Below are positions 1 through 9,242 of a stretch of DNA of 64,000 nucleotides, piece after piece. Under the pieces are notes generated by a model. The model did no database searches, was not told the origin of the DNA, and saw only the letters and a list, made by a program, of their open reading frames with translations. This stretch comes from Actinomycetes bacterium (GTDB taxonomy: Bacteria > Actinomycetota > Acidimicrobiia > Acidimicrobiales > Ilumatobacteraceae): NCBI GenBank assembly GCA_029782355.1, contig JAKOUY010000023.1, positions 62,001-126,000 of the forward strand, read 5' to 3'. Made by a program: the position numbers and the translations under genes. Numbering within the stretch: position 1 is the stretch's first letter; each line of letters opens with the position of its first letter.

Positions 1-342
1 CGCCCATCCGTGGGTGCGGCGGCCTACGGGGCGGCCAAGGCCGGGCTGGCCAACTTCACCCGCACCGTCGGTCAGGAGTGGGCGCCGAAGGTCCGCACCA
101 ACGTGATCACCGTCGGCATGATCCGCACCGAGAACGTCCATCTGGCCTACGGCGACGAGGCGGCCGTGGCCCGGGTGGAGGCCACCATCCCCATCGGCCG
201 GCTGGTCGTGCCCGACGACGTGGCCGACGCCTGCCTGTTCCTGGCCAGCCGCCAGGCGTCGTACATCACCGGTGCCGACCTGGTCCTCGACGGCGGTGGT
301 GACCGGCCGACGTGGCTCGACGCCGTGGCCGGCCCGGCATGA
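1..342 (+). CDS. Short-chain dehydrogenase/reductase, C-terminal part
   Basis: The reading frame is open from the first base, so the N-terminus with the nucleotide-binding fold lies outside the window; 113 residues remain. The visible part starts just before the SDR active-site Tyr-x3-Lys (YGAAK) and ends with the usual SDR tail (DVADACLFLASRQASYITG, then a VLDGGG stretch). It is therefore a classical NAD(P)-dependent SDR, but the substrate cannot be read from this piece. The stop codon overlaps the start of the acyl-CoA synthetase by four bases (ATGA), which suggests one operon and a role in acyl or alcohol catabolism. Confidence 0.9.
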   Translation, partial: RPSVGAAAYGAAKAGLANFTRTVGQEWAPKVRTNVITVGMIRTENVHLAYGDEAAVARVEATIPIGRLVVPDDVADACLFLASRQASYITGADLVLDGGGDRPTWLDAVAGPA

Positions 343-1790
343 CCGTCGTCTCGCTGGGCCGGGCGTTCACCGCAGCCGCCGAACGCGATCCCGATCGGGC
401 GGCGGTGTCGGCCGACGGTCGGACCGTCACACGCGCCGAGCTGGAGCAACTGGCCAATCGCATGGCCCGAGCCTTCGCCGAACTGGGCGTGACCGAGGGG
501 CGCTACGTCACCATCGGCCTGCCCAACTCGCCCGAGTTCTACGCCGCCGTGCTGGCGACATGGCGGCTCGGGGCCGTGCCCCAACCGGTGTCACCACGCC
601 TGCCCGACCGGGAGCGCCAGGAGATCGTCGACCTGGCCGATTCGGCACTGGTCGTCGGGGCCGACGCCGACACCCATCCGGGCCGGATCTGTCTGCCCGT
701 CACGTGGCGCCCGGACGGTGCGTTGTCCGGCGAGCCGCTGGCGCAGGACCGGGTGTCACCAGCGTGGAAGGCACCCACATCCGGCGGCTCGACGGGCCGG
801 CCGAAGTTGATCGTCGCCGCCGAGCCCGGGGTGATCGACCTCGACCTGCCCGCCGGCATGGGCGTGCGCCACGACGGGGTGATGATGGTCCCCGGTCCGA
901 TGTACCACAACGCGCCGTTTAGCTACAGCACGCGCGGGCTGGTCCTCGGGAACCACGTGGTGACCATGGCCCGCTTCGATGCCGAGGCCACGCTGGCGGC
1001 CATCGCCCGGTCCCGCCCGGACTGGATGCTGGTCGTCCCGACGATGATGCTGCGGATGAGCCGCCTGGCCAACCGTCACGAGTACGACCTGTCCTCGTTG
1101 CAGGTGGTCTGGCACATGGCCGCGCCCTGCCCGCCGTGGCTGAAGCAGGACTGGATCGACTGGATCGGTGCCGAGCACCTCTACGAGCTGTACGCCGGGA
1201 CCGAAGCCCAGGCGGTGACGGTGATCCGTGGCGACGAGTGGTTGTCCCACCGCGGTTCGGTGGGCCGGCCGATCTTCGGCGAGATGCGCGTCCAGGACGC
1301 CGATGGGCGAGTGCTGCCGGCCGGTCAGCCCGGCGAGATCTACATGCGCCCACCGCCCGGCAAGGTCACCTACCGCTACGTCGGCGCCGAGGCCAAGACC
1401 AGCGTCGACGGCTGGGAGTCGCTCGGCGACATGGGTTGGATCGACGAGGACGGGTTCGTCTACCTGACCGACCGGCTCGGCGACATGATCCTGTCCGGCG
1501 GCGCCAACATCTACCCGGCGGAGGTCGAGCACGCCATCGACGAGCACCCGGCCGTGCAGTCCAGCGCGGTGATCGGCCTGCCCGACGAGGACCTCGGCAA
1601 CCGGGTCCATGCCATCGTCCACCTGCGCCCCGGCGAGACCGCCGGCGACGACGAGTTGCGCGCCCACCTGCTGGAGCGACTGGTCCGGTACAAGGTGCCG
1701 CGCACGTTCGAGTTCAGCGACGAGCCGCTGCGCGACGACGCCGGCAAGGTCCGCCGCAGTGCCCTACGCGCCGAGCGCCTCCAGCGCTGA
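339..1790 (+). CDS. AMP-forming acyl-CoA synthetase family protein
   Basis: This 483-residue protein belongs to the ANL (acyl-CoA synthetase/ligase) superfamily, which activates a carboxylate with ATP and transfers it to CoA. The phosphate-binding motif is TSGGSTGRPK near residues 147-156, YAGTEAQ stands for the YGxTE motif, GDMGWIDEDGFVYLTDR holds the ATP-ribose aspartate and hinge, and a lysine occurs in DDAGKVRR near the C-terminus. I chose the ATG that overlaps the preceding SDR stop; a start 27 bases upstream is possible but less natural. The 3' end overlaps the convergent UPF0280 gene by 27 bases. The substrate is unknown. Confidence 0.92.
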   Translation: MTVVSLGRAFTAAAERDPDRAAVSADGRTVTRAELEQLANRMARAFAELGVTEGRYVTIGLPNSPEFYAAVLATWRLGAVPQPVSPRLPDRERQEIVDLADSALVVGADADTHPGRICLPVTWRPDGALSGEPLAQDRVSPAWKAPTSGGSTGRPKLIVAAEPGVIDLDLPAGMGVRHDGVMMVPGPMYHNAPFSYSTRGLVLGNHVVTMARFDAEATLAAIARSRPDWMLVVPTMMLRMSRLANRHEYDLSSLQVVWHMAAPCPPWLKQDWIDWIGAEHLYELYAGTEAQAVTVIRGDEWLSHRGSVGRPIFGEMRVQDADGRVLPAGQPGEIYMRPPPGKVTYRYVGAEAKTSVDGWESLGDMGWIDEDGFVYLTDRLGDMILSGGANIYPAEVEHAIDEHPAVQSSAVIGLPDEDLGNRVHAIVHLRPGETAGDDELRAHLLERLVRYKVPRTFEFSDEPLRDDAGKVRRSALRAERLQR

Positions 1791-2621
1791 GGTCCGGCCC
1801 ACCAGGCGGCGGCGGCCGCGCAGGCACAGCACGGCGGCGACGATCCGGTCGTCCTCCAGGGCGCGCCGGGCGCGCAGCTCGCCATGGTCGAGGGCCCGCT
1901 CGATCTCGCCGTCGGTGAGCTCACCGACCGCGGTGGTCACGAGTCGTGACCCGAGATCGGAGTCGTCGCGCAGCTCGGTGGCTGGGCGCCGGGCAATGGC
2001 CGGGTGGCCGGGTAGGTCGACGGCGTTGGCCACCAGGGTGGCGACCACGTCGGCCGCGGCGGCGGTGGCCGCCAGGACCGTGACCGCATCGGCGATCCCC
2101 AGCGACAGGCTGCGCCCTGGTGAGCCGCTGGTGGCCACCCCGCCGATGCCCGAGTCGGCGGCGAGATGCAGCCGGCCGGCGAGGTGCCCGCTGGCCAGGT
2201 CGTCGACCACCCCGACGGTGGTCGAGCCGCGACGCTGGCGCACGGCGATGTCCCCGCCGTTGTTGACCACGAGCCGGTCGAGCGTCGTGGACGCCCAGCC
2301 GGCGTCGGCGATCTCGTCGGCCACCGCCCCGGCCACGGCGATCATCGGCGTGGCGAAGTCGCCACCAGCGTGGCGAGTGGCCGCGGCGATCATCCGGCGG
2401 GCCACCGATGTGCGTCCGGGTGCCTCGCCGGTGACGTCGGCGCGCAGCGCGGCGAGGTCGCTCACCAGCTCGTCGAGCAGCGGCACGAACCGTTCGGTCA
2501 TGGCCCGCTCGGCGTCCGCCACGGCATGATCCGGGCCGTTCGCCCCGACGAGCAGGTCGATCGGGCCGTGCTGCAGATGCAGGCGTCCGTCGGCCAGGCG
2601 GGCGACGGCGATGCCGGGCAC
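1764..2621 (-). CDS. UPF0280 family protein (ApbE-like fold)
   Basis: The 285-residue product matches the UPF0280 family, whose fold is related to the FMN transferase ApbE but whose activity is not established. Visible hallmarks are the glycine-rich segment SGIGGVATSGSPGRSLSLG and the preceding VVNNGGDIAV, the kind of motif seen in the ApbE fold. It starts with GTG two bases after the 6-hydroxynicotinate reductase stop and is the last gene of the hydroxylase operon. From memory, UPF0280 genes also accompany 6-hydroxynicotinate reductase genes in rhizobia. A part in flavin attachment or maturation of the reductase is inference only. Confidence 0.8.
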   Translation of the reverse strand: MPGIAVARLADGRLHLQHGPIDLLVGANGPDHAVADAERAMTERFVPLLDELVSDLAALRADVTGEAPGRTSVARRMIAAATRHAGGDFATPMIAVAGAVADEIADAGWASTTLDRLVVNNGGDIAVRQRRGSTTVGVVDDLASGHLAGRLHLAADSGIGGVATSGSPGRSLSLGIADAVTVLAATAAAADVVATLVANAVDLPGHPAIARRPATELRDDSDLGSRLVTTAVGELTDGEIERALDHGELRARRALEDDRIVAAVLCLRGRRRLVGRTSALEALGA

Positions 2622-2623
2622 GG

Positions 2624-4105
2624 CTAGGTCGTGCCGCCGTAGCGGTCCTGCTCGGCCACGTAGCGGACCCGCTCGCTGGCCAGCACGTCGGCCACGCTGC
2701 GGATCGAGCGATCGTGACCGCCCATGGCCAGGTAGCGGTCGCGGCGGACGGTGAACTCCAGCGGGGCGACGATGGCCGGGGTGGGAACGTGACCGAACGA
2801 CCCGGGCGGTACCCGCTCGACGTCGACCATCACGGTGATGCCGCCTCCCGGCCAGAGGTAGACGGGTGCCCCGCCGATGGTGACCACGGTCTCACCGGCG
2901 TGGATCGATCGGGTCAGCGCCACCGGGGCCCGTGTCGTCCCGGCGCGCAGGCTGCCGCCCGCACCGGCCATGAACACCACGCTGCAGCGCGCCGACTCGC
3001 AGTTGGCCCCGATCTGCTCGACCGACTCGACGACGGCGGTCGGTGCCGTGGCCGGCACCGGATGCAAGCGCTCGTCGAGCTCGTAGTAGGCCCAGTCCTC
3101 GCCGGTGGTGCTGGTCATCAGCAGGCGAAGGCCGGGCCAGGCGTGCTTCGGGCTGAACGGGAGGAGGATCTCGGCCGGGTCGTCGATGGTGGTACCGCCC
3201 CACCCGGTTCCGGGGCCGGCGACGTTGAAGATCCGCCCGGGCGTCGAACGTCGACCGCGGATCTTCACCCCGGTCGGGCGCATGCCCAGCACCGCCCCGG
3301 CCTGGTGCTCGGACAGCACCCCGGTGATGTGCTCGTCCACGACGACGACCTCGTCGACCAACTCGTGCCAGGTCCCGGCGAACATGCCGACGGTGGCCGA
3401 CCCGCAGCCGACGCGCATCCGCTGCTCCTCGACGCCGTTGATGACGGGCGCCGAGCCGGCGCGGACCACGACCTGGGCTCCGCCGTCGACGGTCAGTTCC
3501 ACGGCATCCTTCTCGCAGAGCCGCTCGAGGGCCCGCATGGTGGCCAACCCGGCATGCTTGGACAGCCCGGTGAGATGGTGGACGCCGCCGATCGACAGCA
3601 TCTGTGAGCCGTACTCGGTGGTGGTCACGTGTCCCACCGGCTGGCCGTCGTAGCTGATCGTCGCGGTCTCGTCGCCGAGGTGACGATCGGTGTCGATCTT
3701 CACCTTGACGCCGCAGTAGGAGAAGATCCCCTCGGTGACCACCGTGATGGTGTCGACGCCGTCGACCTGGCTGGAGACGATGAACGGCGCCGGCTTGTAG
3801 TCGGGGTAGGTGGTTCCGGCTCCGGAGGCGATCAGGCGGACCTCGGGCTCCTCGTCCCCGCCGCCGAACGGGACCACGGCCTCGCCCCGGTCGATGGCCC
3901 GGGTCAGGACCACCACGGGATCGACGCGCATCAGGATGCCGTCGACGTTGCCATAGCGGTCGCACGAGCCGGTCTGGCCAGGACGGATGAAGCAGCGGAT
4001 CGGGCAGGCCTCGCAGCGGACCTTGTCGTCGCCCGGGTGTCCCATGTCGGCGTCGTCGGGAGCGACGTTGGGGAGGTCGTCGACGGTCGGGCGCTCGCCG
4101 TTCAT
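2624..4105 (-). CDS. hnr: 6-hydroxynicotinate reductase
   Basis: The 493-residue protein resembles the Fe-S/flavin 6-hydroxynicotinate reductase described from Eubacterium barkeri, which uses reduced ferredoxin to make 6-oxo-1,4,5,6-tetrahydronicotinate, a dearomatising step. An N-terminal cysteine cluster C31-x2-C34-x3-C38-x9-C48 fits a 4Fe-4S site. The long central part ([43 protein letters not shown]) is the family signature as I remember it. The start ATG overlaps the hydroxylase stop (ATGA), so translation is probably coupled. No ferredoxin gene lies in the window; the electron donor must come from elsewhere. Confidence 0.85.
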   Translation of the reverse strand: MNGERPTVDDLPNVAPDDADMGHPGDDKVRCEACPIRCFIRPGQTGSCDRYGNVDGILMRVDPVVVLTRAIDRGEAVVPFGGGDEEPEVRLIASGAGTTYPDYKPAPFIVSSQVDGVDTITVVTEGIFSYCGVKVKIDTDRHLGDETATISYDGQPVGHVTTTEYGSQMLSIGGVHHLTGLSKHAGLATMRALERLCEKDAVELTVDGGAQVVVRAGSAPVINGVEEQRMRVGCGSATVGMFAGTWHELVDEVVVVDEHITGVLSEHQAGAVLGMRPTGVKIRGRRSTPGRIFNVAGPGTGWGGTTIDDPAEILLPFSPKHAWPGLRLLMTSTTGEDWAYYELDERLHPVPATAPTAVVESVEQIGANCESARCSVVFMAGAGGSLRAGTTRAPVALTRSIHAGETVVTIGGAPVYLWPGGGITVMVDVERVPPGSFGHVPTPAIVAPLEFTVRRDRYLAMGGHDRSIRSVADVLASERVRYVAEQDRYGGTT

Positions 4106-6807
4106 CGAGCCCCTCCGTGGTGGTGGCGGATGGCGGCCAGCACCCGTTCGGGGGTGGCGGGGACGTCGGTCACCAGAGCGCCGGTGGCGTCGCGGATCGC
4201 GTTGAGGATGGCCGGGGCGGTGGGGATGAGCGTGTGCTCGCCGACGCCCTTCAGCCCGTACGCCCCGTGGGCGTCACCCGACTCGACAAGGATCGAGGTG
4301 ATCGGCGGGACGTCGCCGATGGTGGGGATCAGGTAGTCGTGGAGGTTGTCGCTGCGGCCGGGGACGTACTCCTCCATCAGCGCCAGGCCGATGCCCTGGG
4401 CGATGCCCCCGGCGATCTGGCCCTCGACCAGTGTCGGGTTCACCGCCCGCCCGACGTCGTAGGCGGCGACGATGCGGTCGAGCCTTACCCGCCCCGTCGC
4501 CGTGTCGACGTGCAGGTCGACCAGTTGGGCGCCAAAGCCGTACACGGCGTAGGGCTGGCCCTGACCGTCGGCGTCGAGGGCGACGGTGGGCGGGTCGTAC
4601 GTCGCCTCGGCGGCGACGACGTACCCGTGCCGATCGGTGGGCAGGCCGGTCAGCAGCCCGGCGGGGACGCGGCCGGTGTCGTCGAGCTGGATGTCGGCCT
4701 CGGCGGTGTCGCCGGACGCGCCGGACCGTGCCAGCAGCTGCTCGCGCAGGCGCGTCGCGGCCAGGACGACGGCGTTGCCGGTGACGAACGTCTGGCGGGA
4801 GGCCGACGTCTTGCCGGCGTCGGGCGTGACGGCGGTGTCGGCGCCGAGCAGGGACACCGCATCGATGGGCACGCCGAGGGTCTGGCAGAACAGCTGGGTC
4901 ATGACGGTGTTCGAGCCCTGTCCGATGTCCACCGCGCCCTGGTGGAGCACGATGCGCCCGTCCGCCCGCACCCCGCACCGGATGGTCGACGGGTTGGGCA
5001 GCGCCGTGTTGCCGCACCCGTACCAGATGCCGGCCACGCCCACCCCGCGGCGAACTCGGCCATCGCCCGGTTGCCGGGTGGTGCGTGCCTCGTCCCAGTA
5101 CGGGCGCAGGGCTTCGAGGCAGTCGACGAAGCCGACGCCGCGGTCGAAGACCTGTCCGGTCACCGTGGGCTGGCCGGCGCGCAGCGCGTTGTCGATGCGG
5201 AACTGGAGGCGATCGCGGCCGCAGGCATCGGCCAGCAGGTCGTAGACGCACTCCTGGGCGATGGCCGCCTGCGGAACACCGAACCCGCGGAACGCCCCGG
5301 AGGGGACGGTGTGGGTGTGCACGGCCACGGTGTCCGCTCGATAGTTCGGCACCTGGTACGGCCCGGAGCCGTGGACCGGGACGCGGTTGGCCACCGTCGG
5401 ACCCCACGATGCGTAGGCGCCGGTGTTGAACGTGGCGTCCAGGGTCACGCTGGTCAGCCGGCCGTCGTCGTCCGCCGCGGCGGCCACGGTGATGCGCGAC
5501 GGGTGGCGCTTGGTGGTGGTGCGCATCGACTCGGGGCGGGTGTAGCGGATCCGCGCCGGGCGGCCGAAGCGCAGCGCAGCGAGGGCGACGAACGGTTGGA
5601 CCGACAGGTCGAGCTTGCTGCCGAAGCCGCCGCCCACCGCCGTCGGCACCACACGCACCCGCTCGGCGGGGAGATCGAGGACGGCCATCAGCTCCTCGCG
5701 GTCCATCTGCGGTGCCTGGGTGGTGGCTTCGACGACCAGGCAGTCGCCGTCCAGCCAGGCCCATCCGGCCTCCGGTTCCAGGTAGGCGTGCTCGACGAAG
5801 CGGGTGGTGAACGTCCGCTCGACTCGCTGGGTGCCGAGTGCATCGGGGTGGTCGACGTCACCGCGCCGGACCCGCCCGCGCACCAGCACGTTGCCGGCGC
5901 GCTGGTCGTGCAGCGCCGCGGCTCCATCGATGGTGGCCCGGTCGGTGTCCAGCACCGCGGGGAGCTCGTGCCAGGTGATCGGGAAGTCGCGGACATCCAC
6001 CGGCGTCTCGCTGACGACGGCAGCGACGGCTTCGCCGAGGTGGCGAGCCTCGCCGCCGGCGAACACCGGCTGATCGACGAACGCCGGGATCACGCCGAAC
6101 GCGTTGCGCCCCGGAACGTCGGCGGCGGTGAGCACCCCGACCACGCTGGCGTGCTCGGCGACGTAGGCGTCGAGGTCTCCGAACGCAAAGCCGGCCCGGT
6201 GGTGCGGGGAGCGGATCACCGTCACGATCAGCGCGTCGACGGGCGGTGCATCATCCCCGAACACGTCCGTCCCGCGCAGCTTGGCGTCGCCGTCCACCCG
6301 GCGGATGCGGGCCCCGACCAGCTTGGCCGGTGGTGCCGGCGCCTCGTCGATCACCTCGTCGTTGGCCGCGACGACGGCGTCGACGATCGAGCGGTAGCCG
6401 GTGCACCGGCACAGCACCCCGGCCAGCGCGTCCGTAACCCGTTCGGCCGACGGATGCGGGTCGGCGTCGAGGAGTGCCGTCGCGGCCAGGAGCATGCCGG
6501 GGGTGCAGAACCCGCACTGCGCCGCGCCGTGGCGGGCGAACGAGTCCTGCAGGCGCCGGCCCGTTGGGATGTGGGCGAGGTGTTCGACCGTGGTCACCTG
6601 TGCCCCGTCGAGGCGGCCGATGGGGATCAGGCAGGAGCACATCGGCCGCCCGTCGACCAGGACGGTGCAGGCCCCGCAGTCGCCCGCGTCGCAGCCGACC
6701 TTCGTGCCGCGCAGACCGACGGTGGTGCGCAGCCAGCCGGACAATCGCTCGGCGCTGGGCACGAGTCGGTGCGCCGTGCCGTTGACGGTGACGGTGATCT
6801 CATCCAC
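4102..6807 (-). CDS. Molybdenum hydroxylase, fused 2Fe-2S and molybdopterin subunits (nicotinate hydroxylase candidate)
   Basis: This 901-residue xanthine-oxidase-family protein joins two subunits that are usually separate. Residues 1-150 form the two 2Fe-2S domains: C39, C44, C47, C59, then C98, C101 (QCGFCTPGM), C133, C135 (CRCTGY). From about residue 165 to the end is the molybdopterin subunit, with GGGFGSK, the AFRGFG motif and GLKGVGEHT, which supplies the active-site glutamate. With the neighbouring FAD subunit it would hydroxylate an N-heterocycle using water; the adjacent hnr and pncA genes point to nicotinate C6. The GTG start overlaps the FAD-subunit stop by eight bases. A related azaarene substrate cannot be excluded. 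Confidence 0.88.
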   Translation of the reverse strand: MDEITVTVNGTAHRLVPSAERLSGWLRTTVGLRGTKVGCDAGDCGACTVLVDGRPMCSCLIPIGRLDGAQVTTVEHLAHIPTGRRLQDSFARHGAAQCGFCTPGMLLAATALLDADPHPSAERVTDALAGVLCRCTGYRSIVDAVVAANDEVIDEAPAPPAKLVGARIRRVDGDAKLRGTDVFGDDAPPVDALIVTVIRSPHHRAGFAFGDLDAYVAEHASVVGVLTAADVPGRNAFGVIPAFVDQPVFAGGEARHLGEAVAAVVSETPVDVRDFPITWHELPAVLDTDRATIDGAAALHDQRAGNVLVRGRVRRGDVDHPDALGTQRVERTFTTRFVEHAYLEPEAGWAWLDGDCLVVEATTQAPQMDREELMAVLDLPAERVRVVPTAVGGGFGSKLDLSVQPFVALAALRFGRPARIRYTRPESMRTTTKRHPSRITVAAAADDDGRLTSVTLDATFNTGAYASWGPTVANRVPVHGSGPYQVPNYRADTVAVHTHTVPSGAFRGFGVPQAAIAQECVYDLLADACGRDRLQFRIDNALRAGQPTVTGQVFDRGVGFVDCLEALRPYWDEARTTRQPGDGRVRRGVGVAGIWYGCGNTALPNPSTIRCGVRADGRIVLHQGAVDIGQGSNTVMTQLFCQTLGVPIDAVSLLGADTAVTPDAGKTSASRQTFVTGNAVVLAATRLREQLLARSGASGDTAEADIQLDDTGRVPAGLLTGLPTDRHGYVVAAEATYDPPTVALDADGQGQPYAVYGFGAQLVDLHVDTATGRVRLDRIVAAYDVGRAVNPTLVEGQIAGGIAQGIGLALMEEYVPGRSDNLHDYLIPTIGDVPPITSILVESGDAHGAYGLKGVGEHTLIPTAPAILNAIRDATGALVTDVPATPERVLAAIRHHHGGAR

Positions 6808-7654
6808 GGCGATCCACCCCGCACTGGGCCAGTGCGTCGTCGATCAGCGTCGGCACCACGTCCAGGCGGTACGCAGCCGTGGCGCGGATGTCGTCGATGG
6901 GGGAGAGCTCGCCGAGGTCGGCGGCGGTCCACGGCCGAGCAGCGCCGTCGAGGATGGCGCGTTCGACGGTCCGGAGGCGCACGGCGACCGGGCTGCAGGC
7001 GCCGACGGCCATGCGTGCGCGGATGATCCGGCCGGTGCCGTCGCGACCGATGCTGGCAGCGACCATCGCCAACGAGATCACCAGCGACGATCGCGTCGCG
7101 CACTTGACGAAGGCCGAGCGGTGGTCGCCGGGCGGGAGCGGCAGCCAGACGGCGACGACCAGCTCGTCATCGGCCAGCGCGGTCCGCCGGTAGCCGGTAA
7201 TGAACTGGTCGACGGGCAGCCGCCGGCTGCCGCGCTCGGAGCGCAGCTCGACTTCGGCGTCGAGCGCCAGCAGCACCGGGATGCCGTCCCCCGCTGGGGA
7301 CGCGGTGCAGAGGTTGCCGGCGAGCGTCCCGGCATGCTGGATCTGTGCCGCGCCCACCTGGCGCGCCGCGTCCGCCAATGCGGCGAAGCCCGGCGGGAGC
7401 GGGCCGTCGATCAGGTCGGTCCACGTCGTCGTGGCCCCGATCCGCAGCCATCGGCCGTCGATCCCGTCGACCGTGTCGACGCCGCGCAGCCCGCCGACCG
7501 AGGTGATGTCGAGCACCGCGTCCGGCACCGGTTGGCCGACCAGCGCCGGGTAGACGTCGGTGCCGCCGGCGACGACGAGGTGGTCGCGCCCGGCGAGGAT
7601 GCGGAGTGCCGACTCGATCGTGCGCGGTCGGAGATACGAGGCAGTGGCCGTCAC
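6800..7654 (-). CDS. Molybdenum hydroxylase FAD-binding subunit
   Basis: The protein (284 residues) is the medium, FAD-binding subunit of a xanthine-dehydrogenase-type enzyme, passing electrons from the 2Fe-2S domains to an acceptor. Diagnostic stretches are [12 protein letters not shown] (FAD pyrophosphate loop) and [17 protein letters not shown] (second FAD motif). I prefer the GTG at 7654, which is preceded by a GGGGA element; an upstream GTG at 7681 would fall inside the operator. It is first in an operon with the fused subunit, hnr and UPF0280. A sigma70-like promoter with the palindromic operator lies directly ahead, so the operon is probably repressed without substrate. Confidence 0.9.
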   Translation of the reverse strand: MTATASYLRPRTIESALRILAGRDHLVVAGGTDVYPALVGQPVPDAVLDITSVGGLRGVDTVDGIDGRWLRIGATTTWTDLIDGPLPPGFAALADAARQVGAAQIQHAGTLAGNLCTASPAGDGIPVLLALDAEVELRSERGSRRLPVDQFITGYRRTALADDELVVAVWLPLPPGDHRSAFVKCATRSSLVISLAMVAASIGRDGTGRIIRARMAVGACSPVAVRLRTVERAILDGAARPWTAADLGELSPIDDIRATAAYRLDVVPTLIDDALAQCGVDRRG

Positions 7655-7671
7655 GAGTGTGTCCCCGGCCC

Positions 7672-7700
7672 TTCCTATCACTCGTATACGAGCAGGTCAA
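7672..7700 (-). promoter_or_regulatory. Promoter of the hydroxylase-hnr operon
   Basis: On the minus strand TTGACC (7700-7695) and TAGGAA (7677-7672) are 17 bases apart, a good -35/-10 arrangement, and the operator palindrome fills the spacer. Transcription would start near 7665, ahead of the GTG at 7654. A repressor bound here should block RNA polymerase. Confidence 0.6.
7677..7693. promoter_or_regulatory. Shared operator, copy 1 (ATCACTCGTATACGAGC)
   Basis: The centre is a perfect 12-base palindrome CTCGTATACGAG (7681-7692). The 17-base site recurs with two changes at 17123-17139, ahead of the second catabolic operon. It sits between the -35 and -10 of the hydroxylase promoter and about 34 bases upstream of the nicotinamidase start, so one protein could control both directions. 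Confidence 0.7.
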
Positions 7701-7708
7701 TGGCGGGA

Positions 7709-7714
7709 TACGAT
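7709..7714 (+). promoter_or_regulatory. -10 box of pncA (leaderless)
   Basis: TACGAT lies six bases before the ATG at 7721, the spacing expected when the transcript begins at the start codon. Confidence 0.5.
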
Positions 7715-7720
7715 GCGCGG

Positions 7721-8305
7721 ATGCGCCGAGCCCTGGTGATCGTGGACATCCAGAACGACTTCTGCGAGGGTGGCTCGCTGGCCGTGCAGGGCGGTGCCGC
7801 CGTGGCCGAACGGGTCTCGGAGTACCTCCGTGACCACGGTGACGACTATGCGGCCGTCGTCGCCACCCGCGACTGGCACATCGATCCCGCCGGCCACTTC
7901 GCCGCCGAACCCGACTACGTCGACACCTGGCCGCACCACTGCGTCGCCGGCACGCCGGGGGCCGAGTTCCACCCCAACCTCGATGCTGCCGTCGACTTCG
8001 GTGCCACGCTCGATGCCGTCGTGTCGAAGGGCAACTACACGCCGGCCTACAGCGGGTTCGAGGGCAGCACGGACGCCGGCCAGACGCTGGCCGACCTGCT
8101 GCGCCAGCGCGGCGTCACCGACGTCGACGTCGTCGGTCTGGCCACCGACCACTGCGACCGGGCCACCGCGCTCGACGCCCGCCGCGAGGGGTTCAACGTC
8201 CGCCTGCTGCTTCCCATGTGCGCCGGCGTCGCCCCCGACACCACCGACGCCGCCCTCGACCAGATGCGCGCCGCCGGCGTCGAGGTCGTCAGCGCGCTCG
8301 CCTGA
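7721..8305 (+). CDS. pncA: Nicotinamidase
   Basis: This 194-residue cysteine hydrolase would convert nicotinamide to nicotinate and ammonia. All key elements are visible: catalytic Asp in VIVDIQNDF, metal ligands in DWHID plus a further histidine, catalytic lysine in VSKGNY, and the nucleophile Cys in ATDHCDRATALDA. The start at 7721 gives the conserved N-terminus MRRALVIVDIQNDF and agrees with a leaderless -10 box; an ATG at 7700 would add seven residues. It is divergent from the hydroxylase operon and shares its operator, so here it probably feeds nicotinate catabolism as well as NAD salvage. Confidence 0.93.
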   Translation: MRRALVIVDIQNDFCEGGSLAVQGGAAVAERVSEYLRDHGDDYAAVVATRDWHIDPAGHFAAEPDYVDTWPHHCVAGTPGAEFHPNLDAAVDFGATLDAVVSKGNYTPAYSGFEGSTDAGQTLADLLRQRGVTDVDVVGLATDHCDRATALDARREGFNVRLLLPMCAGVAPDTTDAALDQMRAAGVEVVSALA

Positions 8306-8338
8306 TGTGACCGGATCGCCGGCCGGGTCGCTGATCGC

Positions 8339-9217
8339 CTAGCTCCGCCGGGCGAGCACCATGGTCTGGGTGTGCGGGCGGAACCCGACGCTGGCGTAGA
8401 GGTCGCGTGCCGGCTGGTTGTGCGGGTCGTAGCTGATCTTGATCCGCTGGGCGCCGGCTTCGGCGAGGAGTCGAACCCCCGCGGTGATCACGTGGCGGGC
8501 CACGCCGCGGCGCTGATGGTCCTCCTCCGTGCGCATCGGTTCGACCATCCCGGTGCGCGTCACCGGATCCATCCAGAACAGCCCGTAGCCCGCGACCGGT
8601 CCGTCGTCCGCCAGCACCACCAGGTCGAACTCGGGGCGGTACAGCGAGGCCTGACGAAGTCGCGCCTCCACCTCCGGACCCGACCGCGTCACCATGTGGT
8701 GTGGTGCCGGCATCGTGTCCAGACGAGTCCTGAGCCGGTACCCGTCGGCCAGCGGGCTGACCGCCGGCCGGGCTGGCGTGGCCAGCCATGCGGATTGCAC
8801 GGCGGGCGCGGCGGAGTGGTCGGCGGTGGCGAAGCCGCGAGCGGTCAGCAGCTCCCGGGACACCTCGTCGTCGACGTCGACGACAACCTCGAGCGAGTCG
8901 AATCCGCAGGCCGCAGCGTGGTCGAGCCCACGGTCGATCACCGTGGCGAGCGAAGCTGGCGAGGCGTCGGGGAGGAGCAGCGGATCCAGGGGCACGGCGT
9001 CGCCGCAGTCCGTAGCGATCACCGCGGCCACCGGTCTGCCGGCATCGTCGAACCAGAACACCTTGGGGACGTCGTCGGTGCGCACCGGCGTGCGCCACCA
9101 CCACTGGACGTCTGCGGCGTCGATCAACCCGGCCGTCGGGTGCATCAGCCGGGCCCGCTGCAGCAGCGCCGTCGCCGCGCCGAGGGCGTCCAGCCCCGCC
9201 AGCATCCGTTCGTCCAC
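8339..9217 (-). CDS. GNAT-family N-acetyltransferase, two-domain
   Basis: The 292-residue protein appears to hold two GNAT folds in tandem. The second, from about residue 160, carries the acetyl-CoA pyrophosphate motif HQRRGVAR and the late motif NQPARDLYASVGF; the first half is degenerate and lacks a clear Q/RxxGxG. The acceptor substrate is unknown. The GTG start is six bases after a TACGCT -10 box on the minus strand. It converges with pncA over a 33-base gap and is probably unrelated to the pyridine pathway. Confidence 0.85.
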   Translation of the reverse strand: MDERMLAGLDALGAATALLQRARLMHPTAGLIDAADVQWWWRTPVRTDDVPKVFWFDDAGRPVAAVIATDCGDAVPLDPLLLPDASPASLATVIDRGLDHAAACGFDSLEVVVDVDDEVSRELLTARGFATADHSAAPAVQSAWLATPARPAVSPLADGYRLRTRLDTMPAPHHMVTRSGPEVEARLRQASLYRPEFDLVVLADDGPVAGYGLFWMDPVTRTGMVEPMRTEEDHQRRGVARHVITAGVRLLAEAGAQRIKISYDPHNQPARDLYASVGFRPHTQTMVLARRS

Positions 9218-9223
9218 CGCCGC

Positions 9224-9229
9224 AGCGTA
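9224..9229 (-). promoter_or_regulatory. -10 box of GNAT gene (leaderless)
   Basis: TACGCT on the minus strand, six bases before the GTG start. Confidence 0.45.
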
Positions 9230-9242
9230 CGGCGCAGGAGCG

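Noticed and set aside
4117-7026. Long open frame on the plus strand opposite the molybdenum hydroxylase genes.
   Set aside because: It is an antisense shadow made possible by high GC; its translation is rich in Gly, Arg, Val and Asp without any family motif, while the minus strand encodes clear domains.
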